From positions 1,364,001 to 1,428,000 of the forward strand of contig NZ_CP031848.1 in assembly GCF_003441595.1 (NCBI RefSeq): 64,000 nucleotides of DNA, read 5' to 3'. The position numbers and the translations under genes are program-made. The stretch comes from Marinobacter sp. Arc7-DN-1. Its GTDB lineage: Bacteria > Pseudomonadota > Gammaproteobacteria > Pseudomonadales > Oleiphilaceae. How positions within the stretch are numbered: the first letter of the stretch is position 1; each line of letters opens with the position of its first letter. The notes under the pieces were generated by a model. It saw only the letters and a program-made list of their open reading frames with translations, had not been told where the DNA came from and did no database searches. This document shows positions 37,267 to 45,219 of the stretch, piece by piece.

Positions 37267-37482
37267 TTAGCTGTCAGTAATACGAAAACCCACTTTCATT
37301 ACCACCTGATAGTGGCCCACCTTGCCTTCAACGATGTGGCCACGGGTTTCCGTCACCTCAAACCATTCCATGTTGCGGACACTCTTGCCACATTCTTCAA
37401 GCGCACTTTCGATGGCGTCTTCAATGCTTTTTTTGGACGAGCCAACAATCTCCACTTTCTTGTAAACATGATGGTCAGACAT
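37267..37482 (-). CDS. Dodecin family flavin-binding protein
   Basis: A 71-residue protein from the ATG at 37482, with GAGG six bases upstream. VYKKVEIVGSSKKSIEDAIE, the Trp-containing WFEVTETRGHIVEGKVGHYQ and the ending VVMKVGFRI are dodecin signatures. Dodecins assemble as hollow dodecamers that store or buffer flavins through a conserved Trp. The upstream in-frame extension to 37572 is unlike the family. Confidence 0.92.
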   Translation of the reverse strand: MSDHHVYKKVEIVGSSKKSIEDAIESALEECGKSVRNMEWFEVTETRGHIVEGKVGHYQVVMKVGFRITDS

Positions 37483-37677
37483 AATAGGCCTCGCTGAAAA
37501 TTTGTTCGTGATACCCCTGAGCCTAGAAGACAAGCTTCGCTCCGGCAAACCACGGCACCACCCAGTGCTCATCCGCGAGGTAACCGCGATCGTACTCCTT
37601 CACTGCAATCCTTCTGCAGGCCCGGAACTTATCGGCGCTGACCAAGTCTCGAAGGTCTGACCACACTGGACAGGTTC

Positions 37678-38448
37678 ATGAAACGATTTTTCAAATACAT
37701 CGGGTGGCTTCTTGGTGGTCTGCTACTCCTGCTTTCCGGACCAATCCTCCTGGCCACCAGCGGCAGCCTGCAGGGCGCGGAAAGCTGGCAGACCGCCACC
37801 CGGGAGAGCGCGGGCATCGCACCGGCACCGGAGACAACCGAGGAAGCGATCGTGCAGGTTTATGGCGCACGGGCCTGGAGCTGGCGCGGTTATTTTTCGG
37901 TGCACACCTGGATTGCCACCAAGGAGAAAGGTGCCAGCTATTACCGTGTTCACGAGGTCACCGGCTGGCGCCACTATGTGGTCAACTCCCTACCGGGTGA
38001 ACCGGACCGACACTGGTACGGCGCGAAGCCGGAGCTGTATGCGGACATACGGGGCAAAGAAGCAGAGAAACTGATCCCCGATATCTACCAGGCCGTGAAA
38101 TCCTACCCCTACCCGACCGAGTACGAAGCCTGGCCCGGACCCAACAGCAATACCTTCGTTGCCTGGGTGATCCGGGAGGTGCCGGGGCTCGAAGTTGCAC
38201 TGCCAAGCCATGCGATTGGCAAGGATTACCTGGGTGATCAGTTCGTCGCGGAGGTGCCGGGCGGGGCCGGTTACCAGATTTCACTGGGAGGCTATTTCGG
38301 TCTGCTGGCAGGAATCAGGGAAGGTCTGGAGCTGAATGTGCTGGGACTGTCGTTCGGAGTTAATCCGCTGGCGCTGGGCATCAAACTTCCCGGTGTTGGA
38401 GAACTCGCGTTGCGAAACACGAACCCAATGCCCGATACCACTCCTTAG
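37678..38448 (+). CDS. DUF3750 domain protein
   Basis: A 256-residue protein with one N-terminal membrane helix (IGWLLGGLLLLLSGPILL). The remainder is the DUF3750 domain: YGARAWSWRGYFSVHTWIAT, WRHYVVNSLPGEPDRHWYG, and the region from WPGPNSNTFVAWVIREVPGL to LPSHAIGKDYLG. The fold resembles a papain-like cysteine/His hydrolase in annotations of the family, but no activity is established. A long hairpin repeat starts 6 bases after the stop. Confidence 0.85.
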   Translation: MKRFFKYIGWLLGGLLLLLSGPILLATSGSLQGAESWQTATRESAGIAPAPETTEEAIVQVYGARAWSWRGYFSVHTWIATKEKGASYYRVHEVTGWRHYVVNSLPGEPDRHWYGAKPELYADIRGKEAEKLIPDIYQAVKSYPYPTEYEAWPGPNSNTFVAWVIREVPGLEVALPSHAIGKDYLGDQFVAEVPGGAGYQISLGGYFGLLAGIREGLELNVLGLSFGVNPLALGIKLPGVGELALRNTNPMPDTTP

Positions 38449-38454
38449 CCAGGG

Positions 38455-38563
38455 GGAACAGGCGGGCAGAGCCTTCCAAAAATGTGCGGAGCCATGGATG
38501 GCGGAGCCAAGCGTACATGGACGTATTCACAGCGGTTTTTGGGAGGCTCTGCCCGCCTGTTCC
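38455..38563. repeat. Long intergenic hairpin element B
   Basis: Arms of 28 bases (38455-38482 and 38536-38563) pair with a single G-T wobble. The 53-base core contains GCGGAGCCATGGATGGCGGA and AAGCGTACATGGACGT. The core is nearly the same as in element C at 45084. It lies between the convergent DUF3750 and azlD-like genes. Confidence 0.9.
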
Positions 38564-38621
38564 TTGCTCCGATGCAGGGTTTCAGAGGCTAGAGAATTCC
38601 AATCAGCCTGGAATCGGCAGC

Positions 38622-38933
38622 TTACGCCAGATAACGCACGATCCCGGCCGCCGCGATGCCGGCAGCGATGGCTGGCAGCGGTTTACGCAATGCAAGCATG
38701 GTTATTGCGGTTACCAGCAAGGCTGCGAGAGCCCCCGCGTCACCGCTGACCGCCATGGGCACGATAATGGCGATCAGTACCGAGCTGGCCATGGTATTGA
38801 TGAAACTCTCAATCCGCGGACTGATCTTTACAAAGGACATGATGAATACCCCGCCGAAGCGGGTCACCAGGGTAACGGCGGTCATGATCGCAATCAGAAA
38901 CAGGATGCCAGCTGTGGTGGTTTCAATGATCAT
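38622..38933 (-). CDS. azlD: Branched-chain amino acid exporter subunit, AzlD-like
   Basis: A 103-residue AzlD-family protein from the ATG at 38933 with four hydrophobic segments (TTAGILFLIAIMTAVTLVTR; FINTMASSVLIAIIVPMAV; LALRKPLPAIAAGIAAAGIV). Its start overlaps the upstream azlC-like gene by 11 bases. It partners with AzlC to export branched-chain amino acids or analogues. Confidence 0.88.
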   Translation of the reverse strand: MIIETTTAGILFLIAIMTAVTLVTRFGGVFIMSFVKISPRIESFINTMASSVLIAIIVPMAVSGDAGALAALLVTAITMLALRKPLPAIAAGIAAAGIVRYLA

Positions 38934-39675
38934 GGGCGCCCTCCTCCGTATCTGCCTCCGCATCGATGGCAGGCTTGCGCTCGAGCCAGAAGAACCCGAT
39001 CGCGCCACCGGCCAGGGCGCCCACCACAACGTGGGAATTCGGCGGCAGCCATTTCCAGGCCGCCAGCGAGGCAAGCGCCGCAACGGTCCAGGCCACCAGC
39101 ACCCTCGGTGATTTCTTGCCGCCCAGTGCCATGGCCAGCAGGAAGCTCCCCAGAACCATATCCAGCCCCAGGGCTTTCGGGTTCTGCAACAAGCCGCCAA
39201 AGTAAACACCCAGCCAGGTACCGACAATCCAGGCCAGCCAGAGCACCAGCCCGCCACCGAGAATCACCTCAAGGTTACGCCGGCCACTCTGATATTCCTG
39301 AGCCGAAACCGCCCAGTTGGCATCCGTCAGCAGCAACAACAGACCATACCGCTTGCCGGGTGACAGGTCCTTGAGCATCGGGTACAGCGAAGCCCCCATC
39401 AACAGATGACGGGAATTGATGGCAAATACCACGGCCACCAGAGGCAGGGCCGAAACCTCTCTGCCCCACATATCGATGGCGGCAAACTGGGCGGCACCGG
39501 CGAAAACGGTGGTACTCATCAGGATCGCCTCCAGCGGCTGAAGCCCCTTCTGGGTCGCGGCCAGGCCGAAGGCAGCGCCAAACGCCATCACAAACAGCGA
39601 GATGGGTAAGAGACGGAGGAATTCCGCACGCACTTTATGCGGCTGAATCTGATACGAATAGGTAGTGGCAGACAT
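38923..39675 (-). CDS. azlC: Branched-chain amino acid exporter, AzlC family
   Basis: A 250-residue LIV-E exporter-family permease with about seven helices. PISLFVMAFGAAFGLAATQK, STTVFAGAAQFAAIDMW, and FAINSRHLLMGASLYP are AzlC hallmarks. It is the first gene of the azlCD pair. It is divergent from the leucine-type dehydrogenase gene, and the region between them carries an 18-bp palindrome. Confidence 0.9.
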   Translation of the reverse strand: MSATTYSYQIQPHKVRAEFLRLLPISLFVMAFGAAFGLAATQKGLQPLEAILMSTTVFAGAAQFAAIDMWGREVSALPLVAVVFAINSRHLLMGASLYPMLKDLSPGKRYGLLLLLTDANWAVSAQEYQSGRRNLEVILGGGLVLWLAWIVGTWLGVYFGGLLQNPKALGLDMVLGSFLLAMALGGKKSPRVLVAWTVAALASLAAWKWLPPNSHVVVGALAGGAIGFFWLERKPAIDAEADTEEGAHDH

Positions 39676-39806
39676 CTTAGGAAGCTATGCGGTAACTCGT
39701 TAAAAACGAATAGGTAAAAACCACCATGCGGCAAAAAATTTTTGCCCGAAGCTCAAACCGTTAGTTGAATAACTCATGAAAATTGCCAGCCATTCACCAA
39801 TTTGAA

Positions 39807-39824
39807 ATTGACGTTAACGTCAAT
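39807..39824. promoter_or_regulatory. Perfect 18-bp palindrome, LiuR-like operator
   Basis: ATTGACGTTAACGTCAAT is a perfect palindrome in the divergent region between azlC and the leucine-type dehydrogenase. As I recall it, the motif reported for the MerR-family regulator LiuR of branched-chain amino acid catabolism is an ACGTNAACGT-type palindrome very like this. A TTGAAA overlaps its left edge. Confidence 0.65.
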
Positions 39825-39973
39825 CGTCGCTAATTTGTTCCTGTCCAGCCCCAAAAGGGCATTTCCCAATGGGAATCCGGACCGATGAAATCAAACTGCC
39901 GGCCATAAGCCGGACGACAAGAACAAGATACCCGCTCATGCCGAGATCCGGCCAGGTGGGAGAGGATTTCAAA

Positions 39974-41095
39974 ATGCTCGATAGCACCCCCTCCATAAAC
40001 GTATTCAGCCATCCTGAATTCGACAACCACGAACACCTGTCCTTTTTCTGCGACCCGGAAACCGGACTGAAAGCCATAGTGGCCATCCACAACACCTCCC
40101 GCGGCCCGGCCCTGGGCGGCTGCCGGATGTTCCCTTATGCTTCGGATGAAGCGGCCCTGCGCGACGTGCTGCGACTGTCACGAGGCATGACCTACAAGTC
40201 TGCCCTGGCGAACCTGGCTCTCGGAGGCGGCAAGTCCGTGATTATCGGTGACCCACGCAAACAGAAAACCGAAGCCCTGATGGAAGCCATGGGTCGCCAC
40301 CTGGAAAGCCTCGGCGGCCAATACATCGCGGCGGAAGACTCCGGCACCAGCGTACCCGACCTCAAGGTGATGGGCCGGCACACCCGTCACGTCGCCGGAA
40401 TCGCCTCGCGCACCGGGTTTGACGGCAACCCCAGCAACGGCGACCCGTCACCCGCGACAGCCTACGGCACCTTTATTGGCCTGAAAGCGGCGGTCAAACA
40501 CAAACTGGGCCAGGATAGCCTGAACGGGCTGAAAGTGGCCATTCAGGGCATTGGCAATGTCGGTTTCCGGCTGGCGAAACACCTGAAGGAAGCCGGCGCC
40601 GAGCTGTGGGTGTATGACATCCACGAAGATAATATGCAGCGGGCCGTGGATCAGCTGGGCGCCAGGCCGGCAGCGGCCGAGGACATCCTGTTCCTGCCGG
40701 TGGACGTGATCGCCCCCTGCGCCATGGGCGCGGTACTGAACGATGGCAGCATTCCGCAGCTGCAGGCCAGCATCGTGGCCGGCGCCGCGAACAATCTGCT
40801 GGAACACCCGGAGCATGACACCATGCTGCGGGGCCGGGGCATTCTCTATGCACCGGACTTCGCCATCAACGCCGGTGGCATCATTGATGTGTTCTACGAG
40901 CGCACCGGTGCCACGCCGGAAACGGTTCGCGCCCATGTGGACACCATCGGCGACACCCTGGCCGAAATCTTTAACCGTTCTGACCGCTCGGGCCGCCCGA
41001 CCGGTGAGATCGCCAACGAACTGGCGGAAGAACGGTTCAAAAAGCACACCGCCGGCGCCGGGCTGGCGCCTGAGCGGTTGGCCTGCACCGGGTAA
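39974..41095 (+). CDS. Leu/Phe/Val dehydrogenase
   Basis: A 373-residue enzyme from the ATG at 39974 (AGAGGA upstream). It belongs to the Glu/Leu/Phe/Val dehydrogenase family: the catalytic-Lys region [38 protein letters not shown], and a Rossmann motif in [27 protein letters not shown]-type residues ([14 protein letters not shown]) and [12 protein letters not shown] close the domain. It converts branched-chain amino acids to keto acids with NAD. The in-frame ATG at 39869 would run through non-conserved sequence. Confidence 0.9.
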   Translation: MLDSTPSINVFSHPEFDNHEHLSFFCDPETGLKAIVAIHNTSRGPALGGCRMFPYASDEAALRDVLRLSRGMTYKSALANLALGGGKSVIIGDPRKQKTEALMEAMGRHLESLGGQYIAAEDSGTSVPDLKVMGRHTRHVAGIASRTGFDGNPSNGDPSPATAYGTFIGLKAAVKHKLGQDSLNGLKVAIQGIGNVGFRLAKHLKEAGAELWVYDIHEDNMQRAVDQLGARPAAAEDILFLPVDVIAPCAMGAVLNDGSIPQLQASIVAGAANNLLEHPEHDTMLRGRGILYAPDFAINAGGIIDVFYERTGATPETVRAHVDTIGDTLAEIFNRSDRSGRPTGEIANELAEERFKKHTAGAGLAPERLACTG

Positions 41096-41186
41096 CCTGA
41101 CGCCTGTGCATCCCCTGGAAGTTGCAGACCTCCGCAGCTTCCAGAGCTCCAATCCCTGACAAAAACAAGTACTCCAGGAGAAAGAT

Positions 41187-42599
41187 ATGTCTGCCAATTC
41201 ATCAGGTTCCGCCACCTATTCGGGGACACTTGACGGTTCCAATGCGAAACGGGGCCTCTGGTCATCGCGCCTCGCCTTTATCCTCGCCGCCACCGGTTCC
41301 GCCGTTGGCCTCGGCAACATCTGGAAGTTCCCCTACATTACCGGAGAAAACGGCGGCGGCGCCTTTGTCCTGATATACCTGATCTGCATTGCCGTGGTCG
41401 GTATTCCGATCATGATGGCTGAGGTCATGATTGGCCGCCGGGGTGGCCACAGCCCCGTGAACAGCCTGCGCCTGATTGCCGAGCGCGACGGTCTGAAACC
41501 GGTCTGGCGGATGATCGGCGCCGTCGGCGTGCTGGCCGGCTTCCTGATTCTGTCGTTCTATTCGGTGATTGGCGGTTGGGCCGTATCCTACGTTGGAACC
41601 GCCGCCAGTGGCCAGCTTGCGGGCCAGTCCGCAGAGGCCATTGGCGCGATATTCTCCGGGCTGCTCAGCGATCCGGTAACCCTGCTGCTGTGGCACAGCG
41701 TGTTCCTGGCGCTGGTAATGGTGGTGGTCGCCCGCGGCGTCCGCTCCGGGCTTGAGCGAGCGGTAAGTATCCTGATGCCGGCGCTGTTTGTGCTGCTGCT
41801 GATCGTAGTCGGCTACGCCATGACCAGCGGCGGCTTTGGTCGTGCTGCGGCCTTCCTGTTCCAGCCGGATTTCTCGAAGCTGACCACCTCCGGTGTCCTG
41901 GTGGCCCTGGGCCACGCCTTCTTTACGCTGAGCCTTGGCATGGCGGTGATGATGGCTTACGGTTCCTACCTGCCCAAGAACATCTCCATCGCCAAAACGT
42001 CCATTACCGTGTCCATCATCGACACCGGCGTGGCACTGCTCGCAGGGATGGCCATTTTCCCGATCGTGTTCGCCAACGGCCTGGAACCCGGCGCCGGCCC
42101 CGGCCTGATCTTCCAGACCCTGCCGCTGGCCTTCGGCCAGATGCCCATGGGCTCGCTGTTTGGCACCCTGTTCTTTGTGCTGCTGATTTTCGCCGCCTGG
42201 ACATCCGGGATTTCGCTGCTGGAACCCATCGTGGAATGGCTGGAAGAGCAGAAAGGCATGAACCGCACGGTGAGCACCCTGGGCGCCGGCCTGGTCTGCT
42301 GGGCGCTGGGTATTGCGTCGATCCTGTCCCTGAACCTGTGGGCTGACTTCGCCCCACTGGGCTTCGTGCCGATGTTGGAGGGCAAGACCATCTTCGACCT
42401 GCTGGACTTCTTTACCGCCAACATCCTGTTGCCGCTGGGTGGTCTTCTGGTGGCAATCTTCGCCGGCTGGGTGATGTCCCGCCAGGCACTGGAGAACGAA
42501 TTGTCGCTGTCCGCGCCAATGTTCCGTTTGTGGTACGTGACGATACGCTTCATCACTCCGGTCGCCGTTAGCGCGGTGTTTCTCTACAACCTGGCCTGA
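41187..42599 (+). CDS. Sodium-dependent transporter (NSS/SNF family)
   Basis: A 470-residue Na+-coupled amino acid symporter with twelve helices. Helix 1 carries the family signature RLAFILAATGSAVGLGNIWK then FPYITGENGGGAF, and helix 6 region GHAFFTLSLGMAVMMAYGSY. The Shine-Dalgarno sequence CCAGGAGAAAG is present. It follows the Leu-type dehydrogenase by 91 bases and is probably in the same operon, suggesting uptake plus oxidative deamination of a branched-chain amino acid. Confidence 0.92.
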   Translation: MSANSSGSATYSGTLDGSNAKRGLWSSRLAFILAATGSAVGLGNIWKFPYITGENGGGAFVLIYLICIAVVGIPIMMAEVMIGRRGGHSPVNSLRLIAERDGLKPVWRMIGAVGVLAGFLILSFYSVIGGWAVSYVGTAASGQLAGQSAEAIGAIFSGLLSDPVTLLLWHSVFLALVMVVVARGVRSGLERAVSILMPALFVLLLIVVGYAMTSGGFGRAAAFLFQPDFSKLTTSGVLVALGHAFFTLSLGMAVMMAYGSYLPKNISIAKTSITVSIIDTGVALLAGMAIFPIVFANGLEPGAGPGLIFQTLPLAFGQMPMGSLFGTLFFVLLIFAAWTSGISLLEPIVEWLEEQKGMNRTVSTLGAGLVCWALGIASILSLNLWADFAPLGFVPMLEGKTIFDLLDFFTANILLPLGGLLVAIFAGWVMSRQALENELSLSAPMFRLWYVTIRFITPVAVSAVFLYNLA

Positions 42600-42625
42600 A
42601 GCCGCCCCTGCAGAGCTGTGAAAAA

Positions 42626-42655
42626 GGGGTCAGATGAAAGCGTTCATCTGACCCC
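42626..42655. repeat. GGGGTCAGATGAA palindrome, copy 2
   Basis: GGGGTCAGATGAA, loop AGCG, exact reverse complement. Located 26 bases after the NSS transporter stop and preceded by TGTGAAAAA as in copy 1. Confidence 0.9.
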
Positions 42656-42659
42656 GCCT

Positions 42660-42683
42660 TCACTTCAGTTGATCCCGGATCAA
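42660..42683 (-). pseudogene. Possible relic of an acyl-CoA synthetase 3' end
   Basis: Read on the minus strand, eight codons spell LIRDQLK and a TGA stop. The AlkK-like gene at 28022-29665 ends in the same LIRDQLK and a TAA, with several synonymous differences. It sits between palindrome copies 2 and 3. With only 24 bases this may be chance, but the same palindrome also follows that gene. Confidence 0.35.
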
Positions 42684-42688
42684 AATCC

Positions 42689-42718
42689 GGGGTCAGATGA
42701 ACGCTTTCATCTGACCCC
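42689..42718. repeat. GGGGTCAGATGAA palindrome, copy 3
   Basis: GGGGTCAGATGAA, loop CGCT, exact reverse complement. It lies just past the stop of the sirtuin gene and, with copy 2, flanks the short synthetase-like relic. Confidence 0.9.
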
Positions 42719-42738
42719 GACTTAACGCCAGCTTCCGG

Positions 42739-43641
42739 TCACAGTTGCTTCAGTGCGGCTTCAAGCGTTTCGCCGATGCGGGCATTGAGCTTGAGGTCCA
42801 CCAGTTCCTCCGCCCGGGTACGGCCGAGGTTAAGCGTTGCCATGGGCTTGCTCCATTCTCTCGCATAGCGGCAGAAACGAAACCCGGAATACACCATCAG
42901 CGACGAACCAATCACCAGCAGACCATCGCTGGCCCTGAGCACATCCAGTGCTGAATAAACCCTGTCTTTGGGCACATAATCCCCGAAAAACACCACATCC
43001 GGCTTCAGAATACCCTCGCACCTCGGGCAGTCCGCCGGCCGGAAATCCGAGAAATCCACCTCCAGATCGGCATCGCCATCGGGCGCGCGCTCCGCGGTAT
43101 ACCTGCGGAATCCGGGATTAAGATCCACACAACGGTCGTGCACCTCGTCCCGTGGGCAGCGGTAGCCGCAACTCATGCAGACCACTTCATCCGCCCGGCC
43201 ATGAAGATCGGTCACCGCCCGGGTACCGGCTTTCTGGTGCAGCCGGTCAACATTCTGAGTCACCACCAGGCTGCTGTGGTTCAGCAGCTCGAGGTCGGAG
43301 ATGTACCGGTGGGAGGGGTTGGGCACAGCGTTACGCATCACTGGCCAGCCAATCAGGCTACGGCCCCAGTAGCGCTGGCGGGAGTGAAAATCCTCCATGA
43401 ACGCGTGGTGCTGAACCGGCTGCTTACGCTTCCAGGCACCGTCGCCATCGCGGTAATCCGGAATGCCGGAATCGGTGCTCACCCCGGCACCGGTGAGAAT
43501 CAGCAGCCTTGGGTGGCGATGGATAAACTCCGCCAGCAACGCTCCCGCCTCTTCCGGCTCATGTAACACCGGCGGCTGATCCGGTTCGGGCAGACGCTGA
43601 CTGGAGCTGAAAGGTCGGCTGCGGTGCGTGGTTACAGGCAT
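42739..43641 (-). CDS. Sir2-family NAD-dependent protein deacylase (sirtuin)
   Basis: A 300-residue sirtuin. LTGAGVSTDSGIPDYRDGDG binds NAD; TQNVDRLHQKAGTRAV and the catalytic His in DLHGRADEV follow. Zinc cysteines are in CMSCGYRC and later CPRCEG. DVVFFGDYVPK and VIGSSLMVYSG complete the Rossmann part. An N-terminal extension of about 40 residues and an insert between the zinc pairs make it longer than E. coli CobB, resembling class II sirtuins. It is followed downstream by palindrome copy 3. Confidence 0.92.
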   Translation of the reverse strand: MPVTTHRSRPFSSSQRLPEPDQPPVLHEPEEAGALLAEFIHRHPRLLILTGAGVSTDSGIPDYRDGDGAWKRKQPVQHHAFMEDFHSRQRYWGRSLIGWPVMRNAVPNPSHRYISDLELLNHSSLVVTQNVDRLHQKAGTRAVTDLHGRADEVVCMSCGYRCPRDEVHDRCVDLNPGFRRYTAERAPDGDADLEVDFSDFRPADCPRCEGILKPDVVFFGDYVPKDRVYSALDVLRASDGLLVIGSSLMVYSGFRFCRYAREWSKPMATLNLGRTRAEELVDLKLNARIGETLEAALKQL

Positions 43642-43656
43642 ACAAACTCCGGTTTC

Positions 43657-44388
43657 TCAGCCCGGCTTGCGGGCCACATACACGGTGTTGAACGATTCCC
43701 TGTTCTGAAACGGGTTAAAGAAGGATACGACGTGGCAGACGACATCGGTGAATACTTCATTCAACACGGCCATGAATTTTTCATCCTCGCCCTCGTTCGA
43801 CCACATGGCGAACACGCCCCGGGGCCGGAGTTGCCGGGCCATCAGGCGAAGGTTGTTGGCGGTGTAGAAGCTGGCACTGGAGTCATGCAGCAAGGCCCGG
43901 GGCGAGTGGTCGATATCGAGGAGGATGGCATCGAATGGCTTGCCGGGGTTATCGGGATCAAAGCCGCCGGTTTCGGGGTCGGCGATAGCCAGGTCAAAAA
44001 AGCTGCCATGAACGTAGCGATTCCGTGGGTCGGCATTAAGGTCTTTGCCCAGGGGCACGAGCTCTTTCTGATGCCAGCCAATCACAGGCGCGAGGTATTC
44101 GACCACGAGCAGTTCGTCGACCCGCTGGTGTTTGAGAGCCGCCACGGCGGTGTAACCGAGGCCGAGTCCGCCGACAACCACACGGAGGTTTTCACCTTCG
44201 GTTTCGCCCAGTCCGATGTCGGAGAGGGCAACTTCGGCGTCCACGAACATGCTGGACATGAGGAATTCCTCGCCCAGCTTCACCTCGTAGATATCCCGGT
44301 CGCCAATCGCCGGAATCCGACGCCGGCGCAGGGTGATCTCACCGATCACCGAGGGTTGGCTGTCAATTTGCTCGAAAAGCAGTCCCAT
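43657..44388 (-). CDS. Spermidine-synthase-like methyltransferase-fold protein
   Basis: A 243-residue protein of the spermidine synthase superfamily: EEFLMSSMFVDAEVALSDIG, the SAM/dcSAM-binding glycine motif LRVVVGGLGLGYTAVAALKH, and the acidic DAILLDIDHSPRALLHDSS. Substrate residues of true spermidine synthase are not clearly conserved and the N-terminal tetramer domain is short. The role is uncertain; it may be a methyltransferase. It lies 16 bases upstream of the sirtuin gene. Confidence 0.8.
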   Translation of the reverse strand: MGLLFEQIDSQPSVIGEITLRRRRIPAIGDRDIYEVKLGEEFLMSSMFVDAEVALSDIGLGETEGENLRVVVGGLGLGYTAVAALKHQRVDELLVVEYLAPVIGWHQKELVPLGKDLNADPRNRYVHGSFFDLAIADPETGGFDPDNPGKPFDAILLDIDHSPRALLHDSSASFYTANNLRLMARQLRPRGVFAMWSNEGEDEKFMAVLNEVFTDVVCHVVSFFNPFQNRESFNTVYVARKPG

Positions 44389-44470
44389 GTGTTCTGGCTC
44401 TTATGGTATCCGGTGGAAACGATAAATCTGAGTTTGCCGTCCCCAGCCTGAAAATCTGTGCAAGGAACGG

Positions 44471-45040
44471 TTACTCCCCATTCCGCCCAGGGGCGGACTC
44501 ACCGAAACATGCTGCAAGAGTCTTTCGCATCTTCTCTGCGCCCAGTTGTTCCATCAACTCAATGTTTCTCTGCGGAATCCCATCCACATCCGGATAACTG
44601 TCAATCGCCGCTTCCAGGCTGGCTTCGCGCAACAGGTGCAGCATCGGGAACGGTGAACGGTTGGTGTAATTCTCCGCAGCACCCGACTCGGTGCCCTCAA
44701 ACTGGTAATCCGGGTGGAAACTGGCGATCTGGTAAACACCTTCCATATCCAGATACGCCAACAAACCATCCGCAGCATCCAGAAATTCATTGTAGGAAGC
44801 AAAGTCCTGCAATACACCCGGGTGAATCAACAGGGTGGTTTCTATCTCCGGTTCGTCCTCCAGACGCTGAAGCTCCGAGTGAAGAGCGTGAAGAAGCTCA
44901 TCTTCGGTCCCTGCATCCGACACCACAAACCGAACCCGGTTCCGGACCAGTTCCCGTTTGGCGAACGGGCACAGATTGTAGCCAACGACGACATCTTCGA
45001 CCCATTTGCGGGTTGTGTTAACTATTTCAATCTCGCCCAT
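44471..45040 (-). CDS. DUF1415 domain protein
   Basis: A 189-residue soluble protein matching the DUF1415 family: WVEDVVVGYNLCPFAKRELV, FPMLHLLREASLEAAI and the late NIELMEQLGAEKM. The conserved Cys in LCPFA and a metal-free fold are family traits; no function is established. A long hairpin element lies 44 bases upstream of its start. Confidence 0.88.
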   Translation of the reverse strand: MGEIEIVNTTRKWVEDVVVGYNLCPFAKRELVRNRVRFVVSDAGTEDELLHALHSELQRLEDEPEIETTLLIHPGVLQDFASYNEFLDAADGLLAYLDMEGVYQIASFHPDYQFEGTESGAAENYTNRSPFPMLHLLREASLEAAIDSYPDVDGIPQRNIELMEQLGAEKMRKTLAACFGESAPGRNGE

Positions 45041-45083
45041 GTTCTTTTCCTTAAAATGACCGAAGGCTACTCACAAGATTGAA

Positions 45084-45203
45084 GCGGGCGTGTGGGCCTG
45101 GCTTTCCAAAACTGTGCGGAGCCATGGATGGCGGAGCCCAAGCGTCACATGGACGTGCCGCAAGGAGCGTGTTTTGGAAAGCCAGGCCCACATGTCCGCC
45201 CGC
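45084..45203. repeat. Long intergenic hairpin element C
   Basis: Arms 45084-45112 and 45171-45203 pair perfectly apart from a four-base bulge. The core carries GCGGAGCCATGGATGGCGGA and AAGCGTCACATGGACGT, nearly the same as element B. It lies 16 bases past the stop of the ABC-F gene on the minus strand. Confidence 0.9.
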
Positions 45204-45219
45204 ACCCAGAGTCTAAGTC

